Shown: positions 33,425-44,266 of the stretch, one piece after another | Layout of the letters: each line of letters begins with the position of its first letter | How positions within the stretch are numbered: the stretch's first letter is position 1 | Assembly (NCBI GenBank): GCA_002633025.1 | Contig: NMRB01000112.1 | Span: 440,125 to 504,124, forward strand | DNA: 64,000 bases | Direction: 5' to 3' | Source of the DNA: Notospermus geniculatus | Taxonomy: Eukaryota > Nemertea > Pilidiophora > Heteronemertea > Lineidae | Made by a program: the position numbers and the translations under genes | Notes under the pieces: model-generated | Seen by the model: the letters and a program-made list of their open reading frames with translations, nothing else | What the model was told of the DNA's origin: nothing | Databases searched by the model: none

Positions 33425-35983
33425 CTACTCCACGGACACTTTCCAGCCTTCATTTATAAAGCACATCGCAAAATACAATTTAGGTGGTTCTACATTCTCA
33501 TTCATCATTCCACCAAAAGTGAATGGATTTCCAACGGAGTCCATCATTGGACTTTCAACGTCTTTAAGCTTCCAATCCACAGTGATTTCTCGATCCCCAG
33601 TTTCAATTGTGACGCGCACTTTGTACATATTCAACAGTTCAGTCTGAATGGTTAGTATTGAACCTTGTACTAACGCTGGCAGTTGATTCACAATCTCTTG
33701 GCCATCAACACGGACTTTACCTGAAAACCAATGGATCCATGGATTAGTGAAAATGACATAATCAGTGAAAATGACATAATCAGGAAACTTTTTCTTCAAA
33801 TTATGCTCAGGAGAAAGAGTTGAAGAATAAATCAATCATCATTTGCAGAAAATCCTCAATAATTCTTACCAAGCATAGACACACACAGCACACCGGGACC
33901 ACCCAAAAGCTCTCTCTCTGTTTTAGAAATGCATAATCCAATAGCGTCATCAGGGTCTGGCACCCCAACATCAACGATCTTGAAGCAAATTTGATGACCA
34001 CAGATATAGGTATCATCTTTGGAATACAGGACTAGCGGACAGCATGGTGTTTCTTTGGTGCCAAACATATTATCAACAGTTGTATAGTAGCCTTATCACT
34101 GGGATTTTCCCACTCTGAAAAAATATGTCAACAATATGACTCAAATGTAAGCAAAATATAAATTTTCGAATGTACAGCATATTACTCGGACTGGTACATT
34201 TACAAACTCTGTAACTTGATGTTGCCCTAGAAAAGACATGCAGTCCAATGGACTCCTGGTAACTCACCATGATGATGTAGACTGGTTGAAGCCACAACAC
34301 TTTTGCTCCAAGGACTCCACCTGCCTTGATTTTCCCCACGACATGAAACCCTGAATGTATATGGCCGGTTTGGTTTGAGATTCCTCACGATGAATGATGT
34401 ATTGGGTCCTTGGTAGACATCACAGTAATTGCCATTGTTGTTTTCAGTAGCAGTAAGATCACCAGCTCCATACTGCAACAAGTATTCACACACATCTAGG
34501 TCTTCATCGATCTGAAAGAGAAGAACACTAACATGACAATTCACAAAACACACAAATTTCTAGTGCTTATTTTAGTGCTCTCTTAGTCTCTGTACTTAGC
34601 ACCACCAAAAACCAGAAGGCAGGGGTGAAATTGAAAGTCCTCACTGTATTTGCTGTCGCTCACCTCTGCCCAACTCAGTAACAGAGCACCAGGCCTCTCT
34701 TCCACATTATCTATATGGACAGGAGGTTTTGCTATGACAATTCCATGCTGAGATATACTCTGTACAGCATCGGACAGCACATGGCTTGGCAGGTCGGCAC
34801 TTATGCAGGCAACAGTTGAAAGACAAGGGACTTCAGGCAGACTGGATGAATAAAAAATGCAATTAGTACATTATAGATCAGTTAGATGTATACTTGGCAG
34901 GACTATGAGTACTTCGCAGCACTTTCAAGGTTGCCAATTGGCAGATTCTCCATTTCAGATTCATTCTTGCCATGAACTCTCATCATTGGAGACTAACTGA
35001 CCATTTTCTTTTAGCAAGAATTCTCTCTTTAGGACACAAAACATAGATATTATTGTGCAAAATCTCCACACAAAACATAGATATTATTGTGCAAAATCTC
35101 CACACTGATGAAGAAACCAGTTTCTATTAGATTCTCGAACTTGGACCCAAGCCTTTGAATGTAGAAATAAGGTTTACACATGTATTTACCTTGATGGAGC
35201 AATCGTATCTACTTTTGCGTTGAACTTCTGAACATTTTCAATATTTTCCTCTGGTTTCTTCATGAGAATCGTTTTTGCTGTATGAAAGGAGCAGAAAGGG
35301 AGAAGGAATATCAGATTGATATACACAGCTTTCACCAGCATCAAGAGTCACTCTGTGTGCCAGTCTTCATCGCCCTTCAAAATCAACTATTCCGCAGTTG
35401 ACGAATGATCTGTATATTTGATATGAAAATGAGGAATATCAAAGAAAGATAGAAAACCATGGCTTTGGACTCCTACCTTCATCCATTATATCGGCAGCAA
35501 TTTGCAAATTCTTCTGGACTAATTCTTCACATTCAACCAACGGCTGCAAGGATGAATTCTCAATCGTGTTGACCTCCGAAACCAGCTCATCAAGCCGATC
35601 ATCCAGGGCTTCACAAATACCGTTCCTCAACTCACGGAAATGCTTCTCTAAGAGTTGTTTTGATGACAATGCACTGTTAGTAACCTGCAAATATAATGAA
35701 ACTGCTTGTTGCCATCACACTGAACTCCATGCAGAGGATAGAGTGAGAGGTAACGACTGTATATTACTTCAGTAACACTAAGTAACCTTTACAACAGCAC
35801 TCTCCTCTCTTTTTTCCAAGCATATGCATCTCCCCCCCCCCCAAATGCTTGTATTGATGAAGGACATTTCCCTACCTGTGATTTGGCTTCTTGTAAACTC
35901 TGTAGGAGCTCAGTCAGCTGTAACCGTTGATGGTTGGTAGAATCCACCACATCCAGAAGCTTGCCAATCTCTTTCTCAGCCAT
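33425..35983 (-). CDS. crlf3: Cytokine receptor-like factor 3, complete
   Basis: Seven exons in coding order: 35983-35876, 35684-35477, 35277-35190, 34841-34664, 34511-34268, 34091-33870, 33720-33425 (stop 33425-33427), 447 residues against 442 in human. Domains: an N-terminal coiled coil (LLQSLQEAKSQ, then LLEKHFRELRNG), a fibronectin type III domain across exons 4-5 (PPVHIDNVEERPGALLLSW, then a late PYTFRVSCRGENQGRWSPWS, a WSxWS-like motif), and a C-terminal SPRY-like beta domain ending FINEGWKVSVE. Start ATG 35983 gives the expected length ahead of the coiled coil. Vertebrate CRLF3 is cytoplasmic and linked to neuronal and platelet biology; insect CRLF3 mediates erythropoietin-like neuroprotection. 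The exon 6 acceptor was chosen by frame: the stronger upstream pyrimidine tract would bring in an in-frame stop. Confidence 0.93.
35032..35104. repeat. Short tandem duplication in a crlf3 intron
   Basis: A ~34-bp unit beginning CACAAAACATAGATATTATT occurs twice in a row in intron 3. Another small direct duplication, GTGAAAATGACATAATCA twice, lies at 33748-33782 in intron 6. Confidence 0.8.
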
Positions 35984-36144
35984 CTCTCTGAAAGATACAA
36001 CATCACATTCACAGACTATACACCACTAATAAGTTGTCCTTTTGCGGCTGTTAAAACTGGTGGAAGGTCAATGAAAAAGCAGATTAATTAGGCCGAGATA
36101 CAGTAGCTACAGGCTACAGCTAGCTAGTGTCAGTGAGATGGACA

Positions 36145-36262
36145 TAGTGCGAAACGAGCTCCCGGGTGTAAACAAACCCACTTTGTACAGCACCCTCGAA
36201 GTCGTAGTGCATTTGTACACAACCTCGATTTTGTTTAAACCCGGGAGAGTCGTTTCGCACTA
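36145..36262. mobile_element. Palindromic MITE upstream of crlf3
   Basis: TAGTGCGAAACGAGCTCCCG at the left pairs with CGGGAGAGTCGTTTCGCACT at the right; total about 118 bp. Flanking TA suggests a TA-target element. It lies in the presumed 5' UTR or first intron of crlf3. Confidence 0.7.
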
Positions 36263-36719
36263 CCCTATGACTATCCTATTTTGTATGTCTGCGGTGTGGT
36301 GATGAAAAAAGGCCTGGATTTTTTGGAATTTTTGGGTCAATAGGCTACAAAACACCAAACTATCAGTTAGAATGTTCAAGTACTAGGCCTAGCCAGCTGG
36401 CCCAAACCATCCATGGCACAGCACTGCACGCACACCACAGAGGACCCCACAGAGTGCATGTCAGTGAGTGCATGCAATGCATGCATGCATATGCTGTGGC
36501 AGTGCAGCATCAATCTGAGAAGATAAGCAGATAAGATGCGCGGATTCAGCAGCATGTTCAGGGTTGGACTTTCTTTGCCCAAAAAGTAACATCTAAATGG
36601 GCAAACCGTCTACAAATCTCACTGCAACGAACCCTTACATATAAAATGAAAATACAGAAACAATTATAATTTGATATTTTTCACCGGATATGGTTCAAAA
36701 TCGACAAATTTTGTTGAAA

Positions 36720-36830
36720 ATTTTAACATTTTTCCTTCTACACGGTCGTCGTCGCCATCTTGAACGCGCACGCGCACCTGCTGCCGGAAGCGGAAGAGAA
36801 AGTGATGCTTTGTTGACGGGAAGAAAAGAA
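36720..36830. promoter_or_regulatory. Probable promoter, possibly bidirectional (crlf3 minus, unknown transcript plus)
   Basis: A short CpG-rich island in AT-rich surroundings. On the minus strand it carries CAAGATGGCGAC, a good YY1/initiator match; on the plus strand GCCGGAAGCGGAAG is an ETS-type pair. It lies about 750 bp upstream of the crlf3 start codon, consistent with a 5' non-coding exon. A plus-strand donor (GGTGACAG then GTAAGA near 36917) suggests a non-coding exon going rightward. Function is inferred from motifs only. Confidence 0.4.
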
Positions 36831-37077
36831 AACAGTGACACATGTCACATTGGCACAACAAATGTAGTGTTATCCTGGTCATGCAACTGCTGATCTCATT
36901 ATGAACTTGGTGACAGGTAAGATTTGATCATTTCTTATGGAACTGATATTTTACTTAGTGTTTCTACCGTCGCATTTTGCTGTGGAAGTGCATCGTTTCG
37001 AGTCGTCAAAGTCGATCTTGACAAGTTAGGCTATGCACCGCCAGTGGCAGTGCAGTGCATTGCATATGAATGCAATA

Positions 37078-37330
37078 CAGTGTTCTCCACAGGATTTCGT
37101 AAGTAGGCTAGGGTGGTACCTTGAAATTCCAGGATTTCCCATTACTTTGCAGATTAAGATAGGGTGGTCACCAATTTAAGGTAGGGGTGAAATAGAAAAC
37201 CATATAGGCCTACAAAATTGGGCTGCAAGGTAGGGTGGCTACTTCATGACTTAGGCCTAAGCCAAGGTTGGTAAAATGCCAAGGTAGAGTTTGGTGGGCC
37301 ACACAACAAAAGGCCACGCGGAGAACACTG
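37078..37330. mobile_element. TIR element with AGTGTTCTCC ends
   Basis: The left end is CAGTGTTCTCCACAGG and the right end is CGCGGAGAACACTG, about 250 bp apart, with repeated AGGGTGG(T/C) and GGTAGGG words inside. A relative in reverse orientation is at 45210-45433; a partial copy lies in 38083-38257. Confidence 0.7.
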
Positions 37331-38447
37331 ATCAGTGTATTCCCGACCATGGCCGGGGGGTTACCACTGAACCTGCATTACCCCTCTAGGCCTAGTATTC
37401 AGTCCAATAACTTTTGCCAATTCATGTTTATATTTGAGACGCTGGTGATGCGCCTATTTATCATTTGTCTTCCTCCAGCTTGAATCTGATGAGGATGTAA
37501 ATCTGCAGTCATAAATTTTACAAACCCCCAAGAAAAAATTATCGAATTGAAAAAAAATTGCAAATGTAAATATTTTTCATCAATGAGCTCTATGGGCCAC
37601 CGTACCTTTTATTCTTCTTTCGTCTTTTTATCGATATCGATCCGTGTGACTGTCTCGAAAAACGGGGAACTGCGTAATTCTTGAGCCAAATTTTTTTGAA
37701 AAAAAATTAGGGCCTTGGCCTATGAAAAATATTTTATCACCAGACAGCAGAGGCCAACATTTCATCATTAACTGTGAAAGATGGGGTCACTGGACCCCGT
37801 CAGGAAAAAAATTGCCCAGGCTAAAATATCATTTTAGATCTGCTGCCCACAGTCGCACTGTCCGAGTTAATACGGTGCAGAAATTATACATCACCGTCAC
37901 GGTACGAATAATCATTCGCCACACACTATTCCCACAGTGACGGTGTAAATAAGAGCTGTTCCTGCACTATTCACACCGTCACGGTACGAATAAGAACCGG
38001 CGGCGCACTATTCACACCGTCACGGTACGAATAAGATCTGGTTTGGTGTTATTTGCACCGTCACGGTACGAATAGCCCCGGCCTTTCCCATTACTTTGCA
38101 GATTAAGATAGGGTGGTCACCAATTTAAGGTAGGGGTGAAATAGAAAACCATTAGGCCAACAAAATTGGGCTGCAAGGTAGGGTGGTAAAATGCCAAGGT
38201 AGAGTTGGGTGGGCCACACAACAAAACTAAAAAGGCCACACGGAGAACACCGATCAGTGTATCCCCGACCATGGCCGGGTGGGTTACCACTGAACCTGCA
38301 TTAGGCCTACGCCTCTAGGCCTAGTATTCAGTCCAATAACTTTCGCCAATTCATGTTTATATTTGAGACGCTAGTGATGCACCTATTTATCATTTGTCTT
38401 CCTCCAGCTTGAATCTGATGAGGATGTAGGCCTAAATCTGCAGGGAC
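37133..38447. repeat. Direct duplication flanking a tandem satellite
   Basis: Sequence 37133-37495 recurs at about 38083-38447, including the right part of the AGTGTTCTCC element and the following ~200 bp (CCGACCATGGCCGGG, GAATCTGATGAGGATGTA). Between them lie an AT-rich stretch and a short satellite. Confidence 0.7.
37889..38078. repeat. Short satellite with CACCGTCACGGTACGAATAA core
   Basis: Four direct occurrences of CACCGTCACGGTACGAATA in about 190 bp, plus one inverted piece (CAGTGACGGTGTAAATAA near 37934). Inter-core sequences end in CACTATTCA. The core itself contains a small palindrome, ACCGTCACGGT. Confidence 0.8.
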
Positions 38448-38649
38448 TTCATAAGGTCATAAGGCAAAAGCCTTGACCTCCCTGTTCTGTCGCCTGATGA
38501 TAGATTGTCAACAAAGAAGCCCTATACAGAGTTCCCTGTCAGGAAAGAAGGGTCATCAACATTAGACTCAGCCAGGTCAATTGAAAATGTTTTATTTGAC
38601 ACAAAACGTGACAGTGTCAAACTCAATTAAGCACTGATATGATACTGGA

Positions 38650-38740
38650 TGGGGATTTGGCCTAGTGGTTAAGGCGTGCTGCCCCTTAGTGCTGGTGATT
38701 GATGCCTCATGCGAGGGTCCGTGGGTTCGAATCTGGTAGG
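38650..38740 (+). repeat. tRNA-derived SINE-like head (A and B boxes)
   Basis: TGGCCTAGTGGTTAAGG matches the internal polymerase III A box and GGGTTCGAATC the B box, about 60 bp apart, as in Leu/Ser-type tRNAs with a long variable arm. The acceptor stem does not close well and no CCA-type end is evident, so a tRNA pseudogene or SINE head is more likely than a working tRNA gene. Confidence 0.5.
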
Positions 38741-39117
38741 AAGCAATGTCTTTCACCTTAGAGACCCTATTTCCATTTCATATTGATATGATAGGCTACT
38801 AGGATATTGTGCATGTACTTGACATGAATAGTTTCAGGGTTGATAGGCCTACTTCAACGTGATTGGTTGTAGCATGGCCTCTTTATTGGAAAACAGAGTA
38901 TATTGTCATTTGGGGGTAGGTGATAGCGCAGTGTCAAGTACCGGTACAAAGGTCATGGTTAGGCCTTGGATCTGATATCATTTATTTACCAGTATACTTG
39001 TTCCTTTTACTCATGTCAATTTGAGAAAATTTCATTCCCCACTCCAGAATCAGTGAAAAATGCTGATGCCATCCATACATGGTGAGATTTTTCTAAAAAT
39101 GTCTAAATGGATGCTAT

Positions 39118-39268
39118 GGGCTGTATGCACCAACAAAGATTTTCTTGAACTCAGGTTGAGCCACAACTTTTCCATTGTCACATCAAAGCCCTGGCAAACC
39201 TGAACAATTGAAAAGTTGTGTCTCATCACCTGAGTTCACAAAATAATCTTCGTTGGTGCATACGGCCC
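39118..39268. mobile_element. Palindromic MITE
   Basis: GGGCTGTATGCACCAACAAA at the left pairs with a right end ATCTTCGTTGGTGCATACGG; internal pairs CCACAACTTTTC and GAAAAGTTGTG continue the fold. About 150 bp. Confidence 0.7.
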
Positions 39269-40117
39269 CTAGGTCCTGAAGCTCGTTCCAATTTGTGTCG
39301 ATTTTCAATTTGCGAAACAATTCTATTCAAATAATCCTGGTGACTGGCACACAGCTGCCATAGATTCCTACCAGACAAGAGAAAAAATGAATTCAAAAGA
39401 CATGAAGACAAAAGAAGCGAGTCCCAGGCTGAGCCGTAATCTCAAACGAACCGTGTACTCAGCCATGTTAGCGCTGTCAGCACTACCGGTATTTTGGTTT
39501 TGTATGTGTCATTTTATGTACATATCATTTTCAAAACAACTTACATGTATTTCTGTATTTTTTGTTGTCAGTCTGGCGATATTGCTCAAAGCAATAAGAT
39601 GAATAGTATGAATTTTATGTCCCATGATCTGGTCTTGGCACTGGTGACCCAGTTTCTTTTGATAATGTAATGTCTTTTCAGAAGGCCTCCCCACAAGCAA
39701 TGTTAATATAAAATTGATGGGGAGCTATGGGGTGGGTATTCTGAAGTTTTTGTGTTTACATTGTGAGTCCTCAAACCTAATTTAGGCTTATCAACTATCA
39801 GTATTCTGTAGGCCATCAACCAGTTATCCCTGTTTGATTTGGTCTGACAACCTGCCTGGTTACATTGTTCATTGTGGTATTCACATCTGATTTTGATTGT
39901 ACAGTACGTACCTGCATGAGCTGGTTGGTTTATCTTCTACATCAGGTGAGTGTTGGTCTGTTTTACAGCATGTCTCAGATGTCTTCTCTTCCCTACCAAT
40001 TTAAAACAAGTGGTAAATGAGCAGCCTTTGAGTGCAGTCGGAAAGGTTTTTCAAGAGACGTGTGGTTGATTTTAAAATAAGAGCTTTATTCTGTTCGTCT
40101 ACGCATTCAGTTGCAGC

Positions 40118-43100
40118 TTTTTGGAATGTAGGCCTATGTGGTGATTGTACATGTGGACAGTAGGCCTAATCCTTTCACAAATCACAATGCTTCCTTGGGG
40201 GCTTATTTCATGAGTAAATATAGCAAGGACACCTATGAGCCTGATATTCCATGATATTCACAAGCCCTTATGTTATGTTTGGTAAATGGATTTATGATCA
40301 TATTTTGATGTTGTCAAAATATACTTGATATGAACATATTTTAACATGGGGAGAAGGTCACACCAATTTGGGGCAGCTCAATTAGACCAAAATGAGAAGA
40401 AAAGACAAGTTGGTCTGCCCTCATGCTGGTTTTACAATTAAATCCTACAATAAATACCAAGCTGCAAGCACCCATGTTTGATATACCCGGTATTTTGTAC
40501 GAAATATTAAAATGGACATCAAAATGGTGGTCACACCAATGATGATTTATTTAGAAAGATCAGTGATTATGGAAATTGTGTAATGATTTGCAAATTGACA
40601 ATGCCTGCATCAAGAAAGACAAAGATTATGTGGGATGGGGGTGAAATGAATTTTATTGTCAAGAATCTATGTCAACTACAGACCCCTTTCATCAATTCTG
40701 ACAAAATGTCTAAAATTGCCTATCAAATGATGGTGGTGAGTACCCATATTCAGCCGCTTGGAAGCCAAAATTAGTTAGGGACAATGGTAAATGATTAGGT
40801 CCATGATTGTTCATTTCCTCTTGTCTTTTGATTCGTTTAGATGATTTTCCATTTCAGTCCTGCTTTACCTCACACACCAGGAGGTTCCTGTCAATACTTC
40901 ATTGATAAATCATGCAGAAAGATTCTTAACTTGATTAGATTTTTGGTCAGTTGCATAAAGATTCTTAACTTGATTTGATCTTTGGTCAGTTAAACTTTGA
41001 GATCTAGTATTCTGTACCCAGTAATCTTTTCCTTTGGTGAAGGACTTCCTGGCTGAACACAAGTCTTTATCCTTGGTTGTTATCCATTCTAAGATACTGG
41101 GAGATCCTTATATCCAGCTGTGTCTGTGAATGATGGGGATTTCCTGTGGGTGAACATGGGCAATTGTTTCTTTGTCCTCTTGGGATGGTGACCATTGTGT
41201 TGACATAGATCTTCAGTAACCCACTTGAGTGTAAATACCAAGTTACATAATGCTTGATAGAATGACTCTCTGTTTTTCTCTGTTAGTGTTATCATCTCTT
41301 ATATAGTGTTATCTATACAACCAGAACTATGATTTAAGATCTTTAAAGTGAGGTTGTGCATCACTTTCGGGCATTCTTCTGAGAGGGACCTTTGGTATGC
41401 CTGCCTGCTCTTCCCAGCTGACTAAACTGCAAGTTCTTCAAAGCCTGAGGGATTTTTATATTCAAAATTAAAACTTGTGTATCGGTATGTTTTTTGCTTC
41501 CTTTGTCGTAGTTTTTTACACACCCTGTCATTGATACCAACAGAACTCTTTCACTGAGTCTGGTGGACCGCTTCCCGAACAATTACGTCTTGGATACTTT
41601 GCTGATTTTTGAGCTGTCACAGTTATTGAAACACAAATTAGGGTTGATTATGGAGATGGAAGTGTGGACCCATTGTGCAGGAGTTATTATCTGCTTGATT
41701 GGTCATTGTAGCTTGGGAGAGGAGTCACCCCTATTTATTCAGTGGTGAATTGTCGCTGTAACTGACTGGATAAGGAGGTCATTTTATGCATTTTTAGCTC
41801 ACCTCTGTGAGGTGAGCTTCTCCCATGGTGTGTCGTCCGTCGTCCGTCGTCGTCCGTCGTCGTCGTCGTCGTCGTCGTCGTACCCAGATTCCTCGTAACT
41901 GATATGTACCTCCCTCTGTCATTAGACTATTATGTCCAACCCAGTGAGCACATGGTCCATGGACCATTTCATTGGAATGTATATGCCTATGTGGTGATTG
42001 TACATGTGGACAGTAATCCTTTCACAAATCGCAATGCTTCCTTGGGGGCTTATTTCATGAGTAAATATAGCAAGGACATATGATATTCACAAGCCCTTAT
42101 GTTATGTTTGATAAATGGATTTATAATCATATTTTGATGTTGTCAAAATATACTTGATATGAACATATTTTAATAAGGGGAGAAGGTCACAGCAATTTGG
42201 GGCAGCTCAATTAGACCAAAATGAGAAGAAGAAAACACAAGTTGGTCTGCCCTCATGCTGGTTTTACAATTAAATCCTACAATAAATACCAAGCACCCAT
42301 GTTTGATATACCCGGTAGGCCTATTATGTACGAAATATTAAAATGGACATCAAAATGCTGGTCACACCAATGATGATTTATTTAGAAAGATCAGTGATTA
42401 TGGAAATTGTGTAATGATTTGTAAATTGACTGTGCCTGCATCAAGAAAGACAAAGATTATGTGGGATGGGGGTGAAATGAATTTTATTGTCAAGAATCTG
42501 TGTCAACTACAGACCCCTTTCATCAATTCTGACAAGATGTCTAAAATTGCATCTCAAATGATGGTGGTGAGGACCCATATTCAGCCACTTGGAAGCCAAA
42601 ATTAGTTAGGGACAATGGTAAATGATTAGGTCCATGATTGTTCATTTCCTCTTGTCTTTTGATTCGTTTAGATGATTTTCCATTTCAGTCCTGCTTTACC
42701 TCACACACCAGGAGGTTCCTGTCAATACTTCATTGATAAATCATGCAGAAAGATTCTTACTTGATTTGATTTTTGGTCAGTTGCATATAAAGATTCTTAA
42801 CTTGATTTGATCTTTGGTCAGTTAAACTTTGAGATCCTTGTATTCTGTACCCAGTAATCTTTTCCTTTGGTGAAGGACTTCCTGGCTGAACACAAGTCTT
42901 TATCCTTGGTTGTTATCCATTCTAAGATACTGGGAGATCCTTATATCCAGCTGTGTCTGTGAATGATGGGGATTTCCTGTGGGTGAACATGGGCAATTGT
43001 TTCTTTGTCCTCTTGGGATGGTGACCATTGTGTTGACATAGATCTTCAGTAACCCACTTGAGTGTAAATACCAAGTTACATAATGCTTGATAGAATGACT

Positions 43101-43630
43101 CTCTGTTTTTCTCTGTTAGTGTTATCATCTCTTATATAGTGTTATCTATACAACCAGAACTATGATTTAAGATCTTTGAAGTGAGGTTGTGCATCACTTT
43201 CGGGCATTCTTCTGAGGGACCTTTGGTATGCCTGCCTGCTCTTCCCAGCTGACTAAACTGCAAGTTCTTCAAAGCCTGAGAGATTTTTATATTCAAAATT
43301 AAAACTTGTGTATCGGTATGTTTTTTGCTTCCTTTGTCGTAGTTTTTTACACACCCTGTCATTGATACCAACAGAACTCTTTCACTGAGTCTGGTGGACC
43401 GCTTCCTGATCAATTACGTCTTGGATACTTTGCTGATTTTTGAGCTGTCACAGTTATTTAAACACAAATTAGGGTTGATTACGGAGATGGAAGTGTGGAC
43501 CCATTGTGCAGGAGTTATATTATCTGCTTGATTGGTCATTGTAGCTTGGGAGAGGAGTCACCCCTATTTATTCAGTGGTGAATTGTCGCTGTAACTGACT
43601 GGATAAGGAGCTCATTTTATGCATTTTAAA
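40118..43630. repeat. Two ~1.65-kb direct copies separated by an AGCTCACC-type repeat
   Basis: Copy 1 is about 40118-41790 and copy 2 about 41975-43630. They share nearly all sequence, including small frames such as 40583-40774 / 42414-42605 and 41089-41295 / 42922-43128, with small indels (AGGCCT insertions, a short deletion near 40224 / 42078). I recognise no protein in them. The AGCTCACC-type repeat with a CGT/CGTCGT microsatellite (41791-41972) begins where copy 1 stops matching. The block is upstream of, or in a 5' intron of, the PPxY protein gene. Confidence 0.85.
41791..41972. repeat. Truncated AGCTCACC-type repeat with (CGT)n microsatellite
   Basis: Starts TTAGCTCACCTCTGTGAGG, then CCATGGTGTGTCGTCCGTCG and a run of CGT triplets (about 41836-41880), and ends with CAGTGAGCACATGG. 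It sits at the junction between the two 1.65-kb direct copies, as its relative at 28222 sits at the bud31 junction. Confidence 0.75.
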
Positions 43631-44266
43631 CACTGAACAAACTTTGATTCTAGTGTGTTTTTAAAAGTTGCATCATATGTCCATCATTAGTATTCCCAAC
43701 AATTGGATTGTAGCTTCACTCATGATTGAGTTTCTTTCTATCCAGGATCACATGCTGTGAGCCAAGGCTGTTAGAGAGAATCAGCAGTCACCTCTTACTC
43801 TTGCTTTCATCTTCATTCAGAGTACACAGAGACCCCGTGTTTGCTGGTTTTCTCCAACAGAACTTCAGCATCATTGCCCACTCATTGTGTTAAAAGCTGT
43901 GATGTATGCCCACACCTTTCATTTTAGTTGTATTTTAAAACAGATTTTTTTCACATCTTTGCACATTTCATTCTGTGGCCGGATGGCGCAGTACAAGTGG
44001 CCAAGCACCCTGGGAGAACTAACTCAACTGGAATCAATACTGGAATGCCATCGTTGGAACAAATTTATTATGAATTTATTCACCGATGTGTTGATTTCTG
44101 TTTATTAAATGAGTTGAAGTTTGACTTCGTTTGGAACCTATGTAAACTGCAGTTTTATCCCTAATTCTGGTTTAAATTGTTCTACAGGAAAAGTTCACTT
44201 TTCTCTTTTCAGACGTGAGGCAGTGAGAATCCTGAGAGATTTCTACAAAAGCTGACGACGGCGACT

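Noticed and set aside
37889-38078. CRISPR-like array (regular repeats)
   Set aside because: Eukaryotic context, only four cores, one inverted, spacers not uniform; a small satellite.
38650-38740. Functional tRNA gene
   Set aside because: A and B boxes are good, but the acceptor stem and 3' end do not fold convincingly; a SINE head or pseudogene is safer.
40583-43413. Conserved small frames in both copies of the 1.65-kb block as real genes
   Set aside because: Conservation follows from recent duplication of the whole block; the frames have no family signature.
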